Below are positions 20,701 to 29,075 of a DNA stretch of 40,565 nt, one piece after another. The translations under genes were made by a program, and so were the position numbers. Source of the DNA: Scenedesmus sp. ARA3 (Eukaryota; Chlorophyta; Chlorophyceae; Sphaeropleales; Scenedesmaceae); contig RWJK01001774.1 in NCBI GenBank assembly GCA_004335835.1, positions 5,228 through 45,792 on the forward strand. Direction: 5' to 3'. The notes under the pieces were generated by a model, which was given only the letters and a program-made list of their open reading frames with translations, did no database searches and was not told where the DNA came from. Every line of letters starts with the position of its first letter. The first letter of the stretch is position 1.

Positions 20701-23700
20701 AAGGCGGGCGAGCCGCTGCCGCCGCCGCCAGTCGTGCTGTGGCGCTCCGCACGGGAGCTCGGTGTATGGGTGAAGGATCTGCGGCGCGCGCGCACCACAG
20801 GGGCACTGGGCGGCGCGGCGTATGCTGCCGCAGCTCTGGTGGACCGAGCACATGTGAGTGGGTTTGCCTGTTTCGTCGTCGCCATTGTGGTTGTGTGCAC
20901 AACAGGCCGAGGTGTTTGGGTGAAGGACCTGCGGCGTGCGCGCACCACAGGGGCACTTGTCGAGCGGCGGTGGAGCGGCGTACGCTGCTGCCGCGCTGGT
21001 CGACAGAGCACACATGAGTAGGCGGAGGACGTGTCTGGCAAGGGACATGGTGGGCTTGAGCAAACGGGTTGTAATTGGCCTTCCTTGCAACTCGTACCTG
21101 TTGCATTTGGCAACCTGGCTGATGCTGACACGATGCAAGGCGACCCCTGTACACTTGCGCAGCAACTGCCGTGCATCGCAGTGCCTAATGCCCCAAGCTT
21201 GTGTGTTCCCATGCTGCATCTGCACGCAGCGGCTGATGTCCAACCTCGCGCTGAGCCGCATCCGCACCGGCGTGGCAGCAGCAATCGCAGAGGACCGGCA
21301 GGCCTCCGTGTTCCGCAAGGAGCTGCTGCTGCTGCTGCCTCCTTTCCCACCCTCGCAACTCACATCTTTCACATCTTCTCTTCCAATACCATCAATAACA
21401 ACAATGCATTTTACATCGCACTCATACCGTACCCGCTCAGCAACTGTTCATCACTAAGCTGCTGCTTACTTTCATCATTCATGCCTGCAGCGGCTCATGT
21501 CCAACCTGGCCCTCAGCCGCATCCGCACCGGCGTGGCAGCAGCAATCGCAGAGGACCGGCAGGCCTCAGTGCGCCGCAAGGAGCTGCTGCTGCTGGGGCC
21601 CGCTCCCTGGGAGGAGGCGCTGGGCTTGACACGCGGCATGCTGGATGCTGCTGCTGAAAAGGCTGCGGCCAAAGACAACACAATCGTGACGTCTACGGGG
21701 CGTCGCATCAAGGTGTGTGTTTTGTACTTTGGTGGGGCTTGCAACGGGCTTTGGGGGATCTGTTGAAGTCTGCTAGTCTGCGATTGTGCTCGAAGTGGTC
21801 TGTGACCTGGGTTTTGAGCAGGCAGCTGCTATTGCTGCTGGGGCCTGCCCCCTGGGAGGAGGCGCTGGGCTTGACACGCAGCATGCGGGATGCTGCTGCT
21901 GAAAAGGCTGCGGCCAAAGACAACACAATCGTGACGTCTACGGGGCGTTGCATCAAGGTGTGTGTTTTGTACTTTGGTGGGGCTTGCAACGGCCTTTCGG
22001 GGGGTCTGTTGGAAGAAATTTTAAAGAGGAGTGTGCTGGTCTGCGATTGTGCTAGAAGCGGTCTGCGACTTGGGATTTGGGCAGGCAGCTGCTGCTGCTG
22101 CTGGGGCTGCGCCCTGGGAGGAGGCGCTGGGCTTGACACGCGGCATGCTGGATGCTGCTGCTGAAAAGGCGGCAGCAAAGGACATCACGATCGTGACATC
22201 CACAAGGCGCCGCATCAAGGTGTGTTCCTGGATATCATGCTATCCTAGCTTTTGGTTTTTCATTTGGACACGGCTGTGAATCTGAGAGGTCTCCTACTTG
22301 AGCGGAGTTGAAGTCAAGAGGAGCGTACAGATAATGCTGCTTCGGCACACAAAAACTGTGCGGACTCAAGTGTCTGCTGCAACGCGATCTCAGTGGTTGC
22401 CGCTTAAGAGCTTACACAGCTCTGCTGCGCTGTGATGCTGCTCTGCTGCCCTCTTCTGCTGCAGGGCACGGCCGCGCTGCAGGAGCCTCGCCGCAAGATG
22501 TCCGCCGGCGCTTCAACAGCGCATGGTTGATTTACACAGAAATTAAACGAGAATATATATTGCTGCTGCCCTGTGCTTAGCTCTTCTGCTGTCTGCTGCT
22601 GTGTACTGTGCAGCGCATGGCCGCGCTGCAGGAGCCGCGCCGCAAGATGTACGCGTGTCAAGCTTGCTGCTGAAGCCTGCTGTCCTGCCCTGCTGCCGCC
22701 CCGGTTGTGCCTTGGCTGTCTAGGGTTCCGCTGCGCTGCAGGAGCCGCGCCGCAAGATGTCTGTACTCAACCGCTGGCTACACTCAACCCCTGCCTACTG
22801 ACGCTCTGCCGCTCTGCTGTGCTCTTTCTGCTGCAGGGCACGGCCGCGCTGCAGGAGCCGCGCCGCAAGATGTCTGCGCGGCAGCGCTCCAAGCGCGGCG
22901 GCAGCGCAGCAGGCAGCGATGACGAGGCCTACTGGGCAGCAGGGGGCGGCGGCTACGGCGGTGATGAGTACGGGGACTATTATGGGGGCTACGAGGAGCA
23001 GCAGGAGGAGGCCTACCCGCTGCCTGAGGGGCGCTGGGGGCTGGAGTGCTGCGTGTGCGGCGGCTCAGGGCCGGAAGTGGCGTGCTGCGAGGTGGGCTGA
23101 GTGTGATGTTGTCTAGCTGCTATTATAGCTTTTCTTTTCAGGCGTTGTTTTGGCGTGCTGGTTGTGGCGGGCGGGTGTAGCGCCACAGGTTTTGGGCAGC
23201 AGTAGGCGGCGGCTACGGCGGTGATGAGTACGGGGACTATTATGGAGGCTTATGAGGAGCAGCAGGCCTACCCGCTGCCTGAGGGGCGCTGGGGGCTGGA
23301 GTGCTGCGTGTGTGGCGGCTCAGGGCCGGAGGTGGCGTGCTGCGAGGTGGGCGGGCGGGGTGTTGTGTTGTAGAGCTGTGCCAAAGCTTGTTGGGGGCGG
23401 CGGCTGCTTGGATGGGTGCCCTGGGTGGAGTGCTGCGCGTGAGGCGGTTCAGGGCCTGAGGTGGCGTGCTGCAAGGTGGGCTGAGTGTCATGTTGTGTAT
23501 TGGTGCTTTTGCAGGTGGCGTGCTGCGAGATCATTCGAATCTGAAGCACATGGTTATCGTGCACTGGTGGACTATGTGATACCTTCGCTGTGTTGTCTTT
23601 GCTTTTTTTTGCTGTATCGTCTTTGCTACATTGTCTTTGCAATGGGTGATCTTGGTGCAGGCATTGTTCACCTTGCACTTTATAACTGTGCAGCCTGCCT

Positions 23701-24818
23701 GCATGGCACTGACCCTGCCACGTCTGCGCTGCCACTCTGTGCACCTCTCTCCTGCTCATTCATACCTTCCAACGAGTCCTCGGCTGCTGCGTGCTGAATG
23801 CACCTGAGGTATCCCACTTCGCTGTAACAGCTATGCCCTGTTAATGCACTGCTGACCCTGCCGCTCTTTGCCCCACCACTCCACCCCTGCAGGTCCCTGG
23901 CTGCAGCGTGCTGATGCACCTGGGCTGTGCAGGCATGCCCGATGCAGACTTCTACTACTGCCCTGACCACTGCATGAGCCTGCAGCAGCCCTGGCTGCAT
24001 GCGGTGCCCCCTCCAGACAAGTATCCTGCTGCTGTTTGCCCCGCCGCTCCACCCCTGCAGGTGCCCGGCTGCAGCGTGCTGATGCACCTGGGCTGTCAAA
24101 CATTGCTCTGCCACCTATGCTCTGCGTGCTGAACATTCTGCTGCTGTTTGCCCCACCACTCCACCCCTGCAGGTCCCCGGCTGCAGCGTGCTGATGCACC
24201 TGCGCTACCAGATGTTGCATTGTCAACTATGCCCTGTCAGTGCACTCCTGACGCTGCCGCTCTGTGCCCCGCCACTCCACCCCTGCAGGTGCCCGGCTGC
24301 AGCGTGCTGATGCACCTGGGCTACCAAATGCTCTACCAGCTATGCCTGTTTGTGCACTACTGTTTTGTGCACTACTGCTGACCCTGCCGCTCTTTGCCCC
24401 GCCATTCTACCCCTGCAGGTGCCCGGCTGCAGCGTGCTGATGCACCTGGGCTGTCAACTTTGCTTTGCTAGCCATGCCCTGTTGATGCATTGCTGACCCT
24501 GCCGCTCTTTGCCGCACCATCCCTGCAGGTCCCCGGCTGCAGCGTGCTGATGCACCTGGGCTGTCAAATGTTGCCTTATCAACTATGCTCTGTCTGTGCA
24601 CTGCTGACCCTGACGTTCTCTGCCTCGCCATTTCACCCCTGCAGGTGCCCGGCTGCAGCGTGCTGATGCACCTGGGGTGTGCAGGCATGCCCGATGCAGA
24701 CTTCTACTACTGCCCTGACCACTGCATGAGCCTGCAGCAGCCCTGGCTGCACGCGGTGCCGCCTCCGGACAAGTACCCCCAGCCACACGCGCCGCCAGTG
24801 AAGCCCAACGCGACCTGA
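8428..24818 (+). CDS. PHD-DDT-WHIM-PHD chromatin-remodelling factor subunit (ISWI partner-like)
   Basis: Twenty exons join in frame (4620 nt, 1539 aa): 8428-9254, 9886-9933, 10316-10468, 11161-11332, 11612-11812, 12431-12619, 13065-13157, 13338-13529, 14068-14168, 14398-14508, 14735-14934, 15774-15988, 16612-16743, 17315-17542, 17848-17992, 19533-20297, 20657-20853, 21491-21712, 22837-23091, 24645-24818. The order is: Ala-rich start; PHD finger about 230-278 (KCSVC, LLLCDFC, HHVYC, final Cys from exon 2); Lys/Glu-rich helix 292-343; DDT about 468-540 (LMDALAVAEFLSTFAG); WHIM1 about 575-660; coiled coil 660-705; WHIM2 near 820 (EPLGMDRHHQRYW); WHIM3 835-878 (LMAGLNKRGSRE); Lys/Ala linker; C-terminal PHD-like finger 1470-1525 (CCVCGGSG, MHLGC, CPDHC). 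DDT and WHIM motifs contact ISWI ATPases and linker DNA; PHD fingers read histone tails. No bromodomain or homeobox is seen. Individual exon choices are inferred from phase and motif continuity. Confidence 0.85.
9189..9728 (+). repeat. tandem unit with copy of PHD-encoding exon end
   Basis: A unit of about 260 bp starts inside exon 1 at ACCATGTGTACTGC and runs through the donor into the intron up to CAGTATCC. It occurs twice, with the second exon piece at 9450-9514. The second copy still reads HHVYCLGLDWPDLPEGEW with a GTAGGT donor. The joining point is visible as CAGTATCC followed by ACCATG at 9442-9450. Confidence 0.85.
9886..9933 (+). other. 48-nt exon completing the first PHD finger
   Basis: This short exon is flanked by a CTGCTGCTGCAG acceptor and a GTGAGT donor. 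It is the only sequence between 9254 and 10316 I found that fits phase 2 on both sides. It supplies the codon TGC right after the split serine, giving W-A-C-P-S-C. That restores the last zinc ligand of the C4HC3 finger, which direct joining to the next exon would lose. It then encodes LPLPGGQRNVIQQQ. It is listed within the gene above and kept separate because its inclusion decides whether the PHD finger is functional. Confidence 0.7.
10511..10586 (+). repeat. 3' fragment copy of exon 3 of the PHD-DDT gene
   Basis: It repeats the Lys/Glu-rich end of exon 3 (codons for ADEKLAKEKL) with a two-base insertion that breaks the frame and a retained GGTGAG donor. It follows the complete exon 10316-10468. 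Confidence 0.75.
10745..11160 (+). repeat. three regular 5' copies of exon 4
   Basis: Acceptor-plus-exon starts occur at 10745, 10884, 11023 and finally 11161, the complete exon, a spacing of 139, 139 and 138 bp. Each short copy repeats PFQVDDMDLA and the Glu/Ala run, then switches to intron sequence at CTGCTGAGTG before a donor. All four keep the CTCCTGCAG or CTCCTGTAG acceptor. Confidence 0.9.
11880..12052 (+). repeat. 3' copies of exon 5
   Basis: The complete exon is 11612-11812. The first copy (about 11885-11930) is short and decayed. The second (11965-12052) repeats QLREASDKLRRLQATAAGPP and ends in a good GTGAGC donor. Confidence 0.75.
12276..12845 (+). repeat. copies around the DDT-domain exon 6
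   Basis: A 5' copy at 12276-12357 repeats the acceptor and the codons up to FAGVC. The complete exon is 12431-12619. Two 3' copies then end at donors 12732 and 12845, exactly 113 bp apart and 113 bp from the parent donor at 12619. The copies repeat ELFETYSSLVKYLLAQW, the end of the DDT core. Confidence 0.85.
13229..13846 (+). repeat. copies around the WHIM1 exon 8
   Basis: One 5' copy (13229-13268) keeps the acceptor and AGAEGV, then breaks off. The complete exon is 13338-13529. Two 3' copies (13616-13701 and 13764-13846) repeat GQCYASMTDDLIMVHAAVEL. The first keeps a GTAACA donor; the second has GTGTGA. Confidence 0.8.
14653..15416 (+). repeat. copies around exon 11
   Basis: A 5' copy at 14653-14698 repeats DKRARELSMAS. 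The complete exon is 14735-14934. Two 3' copies ending at donors 15180 and 15415 (spacing 246 and 235) repeat SAAEPPLKRARSSSGM and the final Gly. The basic PLKRAR stretch resembles a nuclear localisation signal, so inclusion of a copy would duplicate it. Confidence 0.8.
15661..16520 (+). repeat. copies around the WHIM2 exon 12
   Basis: A 5' copy (15661-15722) repeats the DTPDMPDPAA region. The complete exon is 15774-15988. Three 3' copies end at 16131, 16265 and 16399, and a fourth fragment lies near 16460-16520, at spacings of 143, 134 and 134. They repeat RHHQRYW. Their donors degrade in order: GT, then GC, then lost; the third copy also has a stop in place of Trp. Confidence 0.85.
16800..17135 (+). 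repeat. 3' copies of the WHIM3 exon 13
   Basis: The complete exon is 16612-16743. Three copies of the end LNKRGSRESALHQ follow, ending near 16869, at 17005 and at 17131. The first has lost its donor (ACCATGTGGG); the other two keep GT. Part of the same block and of exon 14 recurs around 17225-17280. Confidence 0.8.
17725..18705 (+). repeat. copies around exon 15
   Basis: A 5' copy (17725-17800) repeats AASEATAVAASLSEL. The complete exon is 17848-17992. Three 3' copies end at donors 18219, 18477 and 18705 (spacing 227, 258, 228) and repeat GAGIYDLSVKDWRARLRGKT. The first has a TAG in place of the Trp codon; the second and third remain open. All keep GTGAGTGCC donors. Confidence 0.85.
19290..19532 (+). 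repeat. two 5' copies of exon 16
   Basis: Acceptor-linked starts at 19290 and 19413 precede the complete exon start at 19533 (spacing 123 and 120). Each repeats CQMLE and then shifts into intron sequence. Confidence 0.8.
20517..21015 (+). repeat. copies around exon 17
   Basis: A 5' copy starts at 20517, 140 bp before the complete exon start at 20657, and repeats VEAEKRYQEKRA up to the proline run. A 3' copy (20909-21014) repeats GVWVKDLRRARTTGAL, but has a frame-changing indel and an ATGAGT in place of the GTGAGT donor. Confidence 0.8.
21230..22219 (+). repeat. copies around exon 18
   Basis: A long 5' copy (21230-21341) repeats LMSNLALSRIRTGVAAAIAE. The complete exon is 21491-21712. Two 3' copies end at donors 21957 and 22219 (spacing 245 and 262) and repeat WEEALGLTR through the final Lys with GTGTGT donors. 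Each 3' copy is preceded by a GAGCAG or GGGCAG that could serve as an acceptor. Confidence 0.85.
22465..23530 (+). repeat. copies around exon 19 (first half of C-terminal zinc finger)
   Basis: Three 5' copies start at 22465, 22614 and about 22724 before the complete exon at 22837 (spacing 149, 110, 113). They repeat AALQEPRRKM. Three 3' fragments end near 23346, 23475 and 23529 and repeat the PEVACCE zinc-ligand end. The first of these 3' copies lacks several codons and has a frame change. Confidence 0.8.
23893..24644 (+). repeat. array of acceptor-linked 5' copies of terminal exon 20
   Basis: Exon starts preceded by CCCTGCAG occur at 23893, 24061, 24173, 24289, 24419 and 24529, before the complete terminal exon at 24645 (spacing 168, 112, 116, 130, 110, 116). 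The first copy is almost full length, to DK. The next five keep only about 36 nt, GCSVLMHL plus one or two codons, then return to intron sequence. A more decayed copy may lie near 23776-23810. This is the densest acceptor array in the window. Confidence 0.9.
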
Positions 24819-24959
24819 TGGGGTAAAAGCTTATATGACCAGGGTGGTGTGTTATCAGTTGAGAAGAAGTGACAAGCGGCTGGCAGCTTGCAAGCAGTTT
24901 TGGCTGCAAGGCTGGGAGGGCAGCGGGGCCAAAATTGCAGGCAACCAGGTGTGCTGCCT

Positions 24960-25056
24960 ATGTTCTGGTGATGCAGCCCTGGCTGCGCACGTTGCGGCAG
25001 CCAAACAAATCCCTGCAGCCACACGCGCCGCCAGTGAAGCCCAACGCAACTTGACA
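24960..25056 (+). repeat. copy of the PHD-DDT gene end after its stop codon
   Basis: It repeats the last codons of exon 20 (PWLRTL and HAPPVKPNAT equivalents, followed by a stop) and part of the flank GTGTATGACCAG. It lies about 150 bp beyond the true stop at 24818. Confidence 0.75.
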
Positions 25057-27634
25057 CTGTTAGGCGTGTATGACCAGCATTGATCTTTATGCAAGGAGTT
25101 TTCCAATGATCAGTACAGGGCTCTGCTTCAAGCACGCGGTCGCTGGCAGGCGTCTAGATCCAGCAACATGCACCAGGGTGTGTGCGTTGTGTTCGATGGG
25201 GCTTACGCAGCCGGTCTGCTGAGCGGTGCAAAGCTCGCTTGCGGCAAAGATGCAGCACTGAAGCTGCGTGTCGGTGCTGGCCGCAGGCAGGAGGTTGCTG
25301 TTGGGGCGCAGCCACGCATGCGGCTGATGCAGGGTGGCACATGTTCTGCTGTCGCATGCGTTGGGTGGTTCCCACATATTTGCTGATCAATGAGCTTGTT
25401 GATGGTGCTTTTGGGCTTGCGTGTGCTGTGGCGGCGCTGTTACATTGCGCTCAATTGCACAGGAACACCTTGAATGTGTTATTGTGTTCGGGCAGCTAGT
25501 GCAATGCTGGTGCGGTGCCAAATGCTGCTGGGGTGCCTGCAAGCAGCGCTCCTGTTTACAGCATTGCGGCATGCTGCGCATTGCCGACGCCTGAGCTTGC
25601 TTTTGGGTCGCTTTGAGGGGTTTTGGCTGCTGCTGATCTTTTTCCACTGTTACGAGAAGAAGAGTCCGCAATTGTCTGCAATAGAGAGCATGCAAGCAGG
25701 TTGGTAACAGCGGGGCTGCTGGCAGCTGTGGTGACCTGGCATGAACAACGTGTGACGCTTGGCATCATGCCCTGAGGGCAGGCACCCCATGCCAGCAGAG
25801 GCGGCCAACTGGCAGCTGCACTCACTATGCTACCAACCTTTCATGTCGCGGGTTGCTAGCACAGTCAGCTACTGCATGCAAGCCTGCTGGTCTGGTAAGC
25901 CTTGCTTGAACCCAAAAAGATTCGTTGGACATGTGTCAGATCATCTGAATAGTATGTTTGCTGGCACCTGCTTGGACGGGCAGTGCTGCTACTGGACACC
26001 AATGGCATTGGTGTCACGGGCAGAATAGTGCCGCATAATCAAAACAAACTACAGCGATTGAACGGCAGCAGCCAATCATTGAGGAGGACCAGCAGTGCTG
26101 GTCGTCATGCTATCATACTAGGACTTTGCCGGTGCTGTGATGTCAAAACACATTGGGATGCTTGTTACAGTGCACTGTGTGGCGCCAGGCGCCGCCTACC
26201 ACCTTCGAACAGCTGAGTCAACTGGAGCAACACAAGCTGAGCTACCAACGCACGTCACGTTTGCAAAGCCTGCAACATGCAGTAATGCAACCTTTTCTAA
26301 ATGCCCATATGTGGCAGTGCGTGCCGCCATCATGCCAAGTTAAGCCATCCTGCAATAGCCTGGTGCACGATGCCGTGCACAATACAAAATATGGCTGTTT
26401 CGCGTCCATGCAGTGCGTACGTGCCTACTACAGCATAGGGTGCTCTGCAGCCTGAGGCCCAATGCAGGTTCAAGACGCTATGCAGAGTTGCAAACTTACA
26501 GAATTTGCATATGAAAGTGCCACGTTGTTCACGCCGACACCTGCAATGCTTTTGAAAGTTGGCAAACAACGGCGGTGCAGCTGCACAGTGCAGCCGCATT
26601 GGCAATGCAACACCTTGCAATTGTTGACAAGGCAACTCAGCTCAACCCTGCAGTACTGCTAGCTGCACCAAATCCTGCCATGCTGCAATAACAATTGTAT
26701 AGTGCAATACATCCCCCTCAAGCGGCCGAGGCAGTTGAATGCACCTCAAAGGGGTAGGGCAAGTGCCTTTGCATTGAAGCAGTGAGTGTCAATGTGTACT
26801 CCACCGCGATCAATATGCATGCTACATCCCCTCAACTACAAGTGTCAGATGCTTGTAACATCCAAGATGTGCCAACATGCAGTGCATGAATTCCTTGGTG
26901 CAGTCCATAGCCAGCACCTGTTTCCATCAGCATTCCTGCTCGTACATAACTCTAACAATCCAAAACCAACACACGCAGGTGGCACAAGGAGCTCCACACA
27001 GCAGCTGTTGCTGCTGACACCCTGCAGCCGGGCGCCTCAAGAGACACTGCAACCGGCCCTGCAGACATGCACAGCAGATAAGGCCTTTGCAAGTGTGCTG
27101 TTTTGTGACATGCAGACATGCAGGTAGCACTCCCACGGCAATAACAGCGGCAGCCACAACTATGCTAGGCATGCAAGCAGGTAGGCTTCTAAATATCCAC
27201 AGCAGCAGCTGCAAGGAAGCAGGCACGAGCGCTCAGCAGCGCAACACAGACAGCGCCGCACCATGGGTGATCATGAACCACAGAAACCCAAACATTCCAC
27301 CAGCAGAGCACCGCAGAAGGCAATCATTTTGTCAACAGCTGCTGGCAGGACACAGCTAGCTGCCCACTTACTCACTTGCCGCCAGATGCCTGGTTCTGCA
27401 TCTCCTGAGTGTGGGGCTGCAGCAGCAGCGTGCGCCAGCAGCACACATCAGCAAACAGATCAGCAGCCGATCGCAAATAATATTATGACAGCTATGATAG
27501 TTGATGACTGGCAGAGCTTGCAGGGGACAGTCAGCAGCAGGCAGGTGTCCTGCATGCATGCTGTCTGCACTGTTCATTGATGGCGATGCAGTCAGACTGC
27601 CTGCCACTTCGGCAGATCATGAACATGTAGCACG
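25057..27634. other. intergenic, no recognisable gene
   Basis: About 2.6 kb with only short open frames of mixed composition. I see no conserved motif, no exon copies and no long CTG run. GC content is visibly lower than in exons. It separates the 3' ends of two convergent genes: the PHD-DDT gene (plus) and the small Cys-rich gene (minus). Confidence 0.5.
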
Positions 27635-28016
27635 CTATCCAGCACAGACGAAGCTGGTCTTTGGGTCAATGGTGCCCAGAATGTGTGCCAACTGCATTGT
27701 TTTAGTGCCGCAGATCACCTTGCACTTGCAGCGCTCAGCCTCTGGCACGCCAGCCAGGGCCTGCATGGACAGACACAGCACATGAACAGAAACGCATGTG
27801 TTACAATCTCGATTGCAGCAGTCAAACTGCACAACTGGCATGATGCAAGTTGCCAAGCAGGATGTTCGCCAGGACATGCTGCACTGCAGTGCAGTTGCAT
27901 TGACCAAACTCATGACCTGTGCGTCACAAGCCTCAGGGACTCACAGAGTCGACATGCATGCCGCAACCAGCCCAGGAGGCCTTCCCGCAGGCAGAACAGG
28001 TGACCTTGCGACACAT
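27635..28016 (-). CDS. 65-aa cysteine-rich conserved small protein, two exons
   Basis: Exon 1 is 28016-27945 and exon 2 is 27760-27635, joined in phase 0 across a 184-nt intron with a GTGAGT donor and a CATGCAG acceptor. The product starts MCRKVTCSACGKASWAGCGM, continues HVDSALAGVPEAERCKCK and ends at a TAG. The pattern of VTC-x2-CGK, W-x-GCG-x-HV, AL-x2-VP and RC-x-C matches a small uncharacterised family I recall from plants, algae and fungi. The paired cysteines suggest a zinc-binding site, but this is inference. The last 25 residues are not part of the usual family core and could instead be replaced by another splice form, since AAG-GTGATC could act as a donor. No exon copies are seen around it, unlike its neighbours. 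Confidence 0.75.
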
Positions 28017-29075
28017 GGTGGCGATGGTGTTGAAAGGACGGGTTAAACAACAGCAAGGTAATGGTCATGAGCAGACAGGAAGTCACACAATCGGCAGTGC
28101 TGTAACAGGTGGTTCAACGGTAGAACAAACACTTTAACGTGGCAGGCGCAGAGCACAGCAGATCAGCTCGTTGCCAGAGAACCCGCCACAACACCCTGCT
28201 GAAAAGCCCTGTTGTTGTCATGTCATGTGCTTCGTGAGTGATCAGGCACTCAGCTAACTTTCGACAGCTTAAATTTTAAGTAGCTGTTGACCGGATGATA
28301 GCTTGGCTGCGGTCAGCTGATGCCGTTGGTGCCTGTCTGCAGTGCTAGGACGCAACGCTCTGGTCTACGTGGCTCAGATTTGGGAGTTTGGTTGTATCAT
28401 CAGTTCGCGCACGTGTTTAGGAACCGATCACGTCTTCTAGCAGTAGCTGTGACACCCGCTGCTCGGGGTAGCTGCAGCACTCCAGACTCGCGCCACGCTT
28501 CAGCAGCGCCGCCTAACGGCCTCATTGTGCACAATCAGCGTCAGTAGTCGGCGTGTACGGGCTGCACGGCTGATCAGGTAAGCAACGTGTGCTGCTGGTG
28601 CCGGAAAGCAGCACTCACCGCGCCTTGGACTTGGTGCTTCCTGCACAGTGATCTGGCCTCCCAAACCGCAATGATCGCTGATTGCGGACCAACTCATAGA
28701 CTGGGGATTGTGCTGTGACCCGCAGCATGCTTGATTCAAGCAGCACCCAACAGCAGCAGCAAGCAGCAGTTCTCAGTGTCTCTTCTGCAGCATGGCAGTG
28801 CCACTCAAGCATGCAGCATGTTGCATGGGTACAGGCATAACCTGTAACCTTATCATTCAGCCTGCATGCTCTGATGTACACTTGTCCTTTGGGCACGCCT
28901 CCGCTGCTGCAGGCATTGCCGATGCTTTGCTGCAGGACACAGTAACCGCAGCTCCTGCACCACGCAAGCTGCCCTGCAGCGTTACCTCCCCACAGCAGCA
29001 GCAAGCCAGCAACAGTAGAGCTGGTCGCCGTGCATACCTCTTAATCACAGTAGTCAGCAGCCAATCCAATCATCA
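28017..29075. promoter_or_regulatory. divergent intergenic region between the small Cys-rich gene and the first GYF gene
   Basis: About 1.06 kb between two divergent start codons. I see no clear TATA box and no gene. Short AT-rich words such as TTAAATTTTAA near 28270 stand out from the GC-rich surroundings. It should hold the promoters of both genes. Confidence 0.35.

Noticed and set aside
20608..21372. 254-aa minus-strand open frame
   Set aside because: It lies opposite exon 17 and its copies, which have strong domain-consistent coding on the plus strand. It has no motif of its own.
23893..24644. CRISPR-like regular array
   Set aside because: Repeats are about 36 nt of known exon with intron 'spacers' that are similar to one another, and the setting is an intron of a eukaryotic gene. 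This is tandem duplication, not CRISPR.
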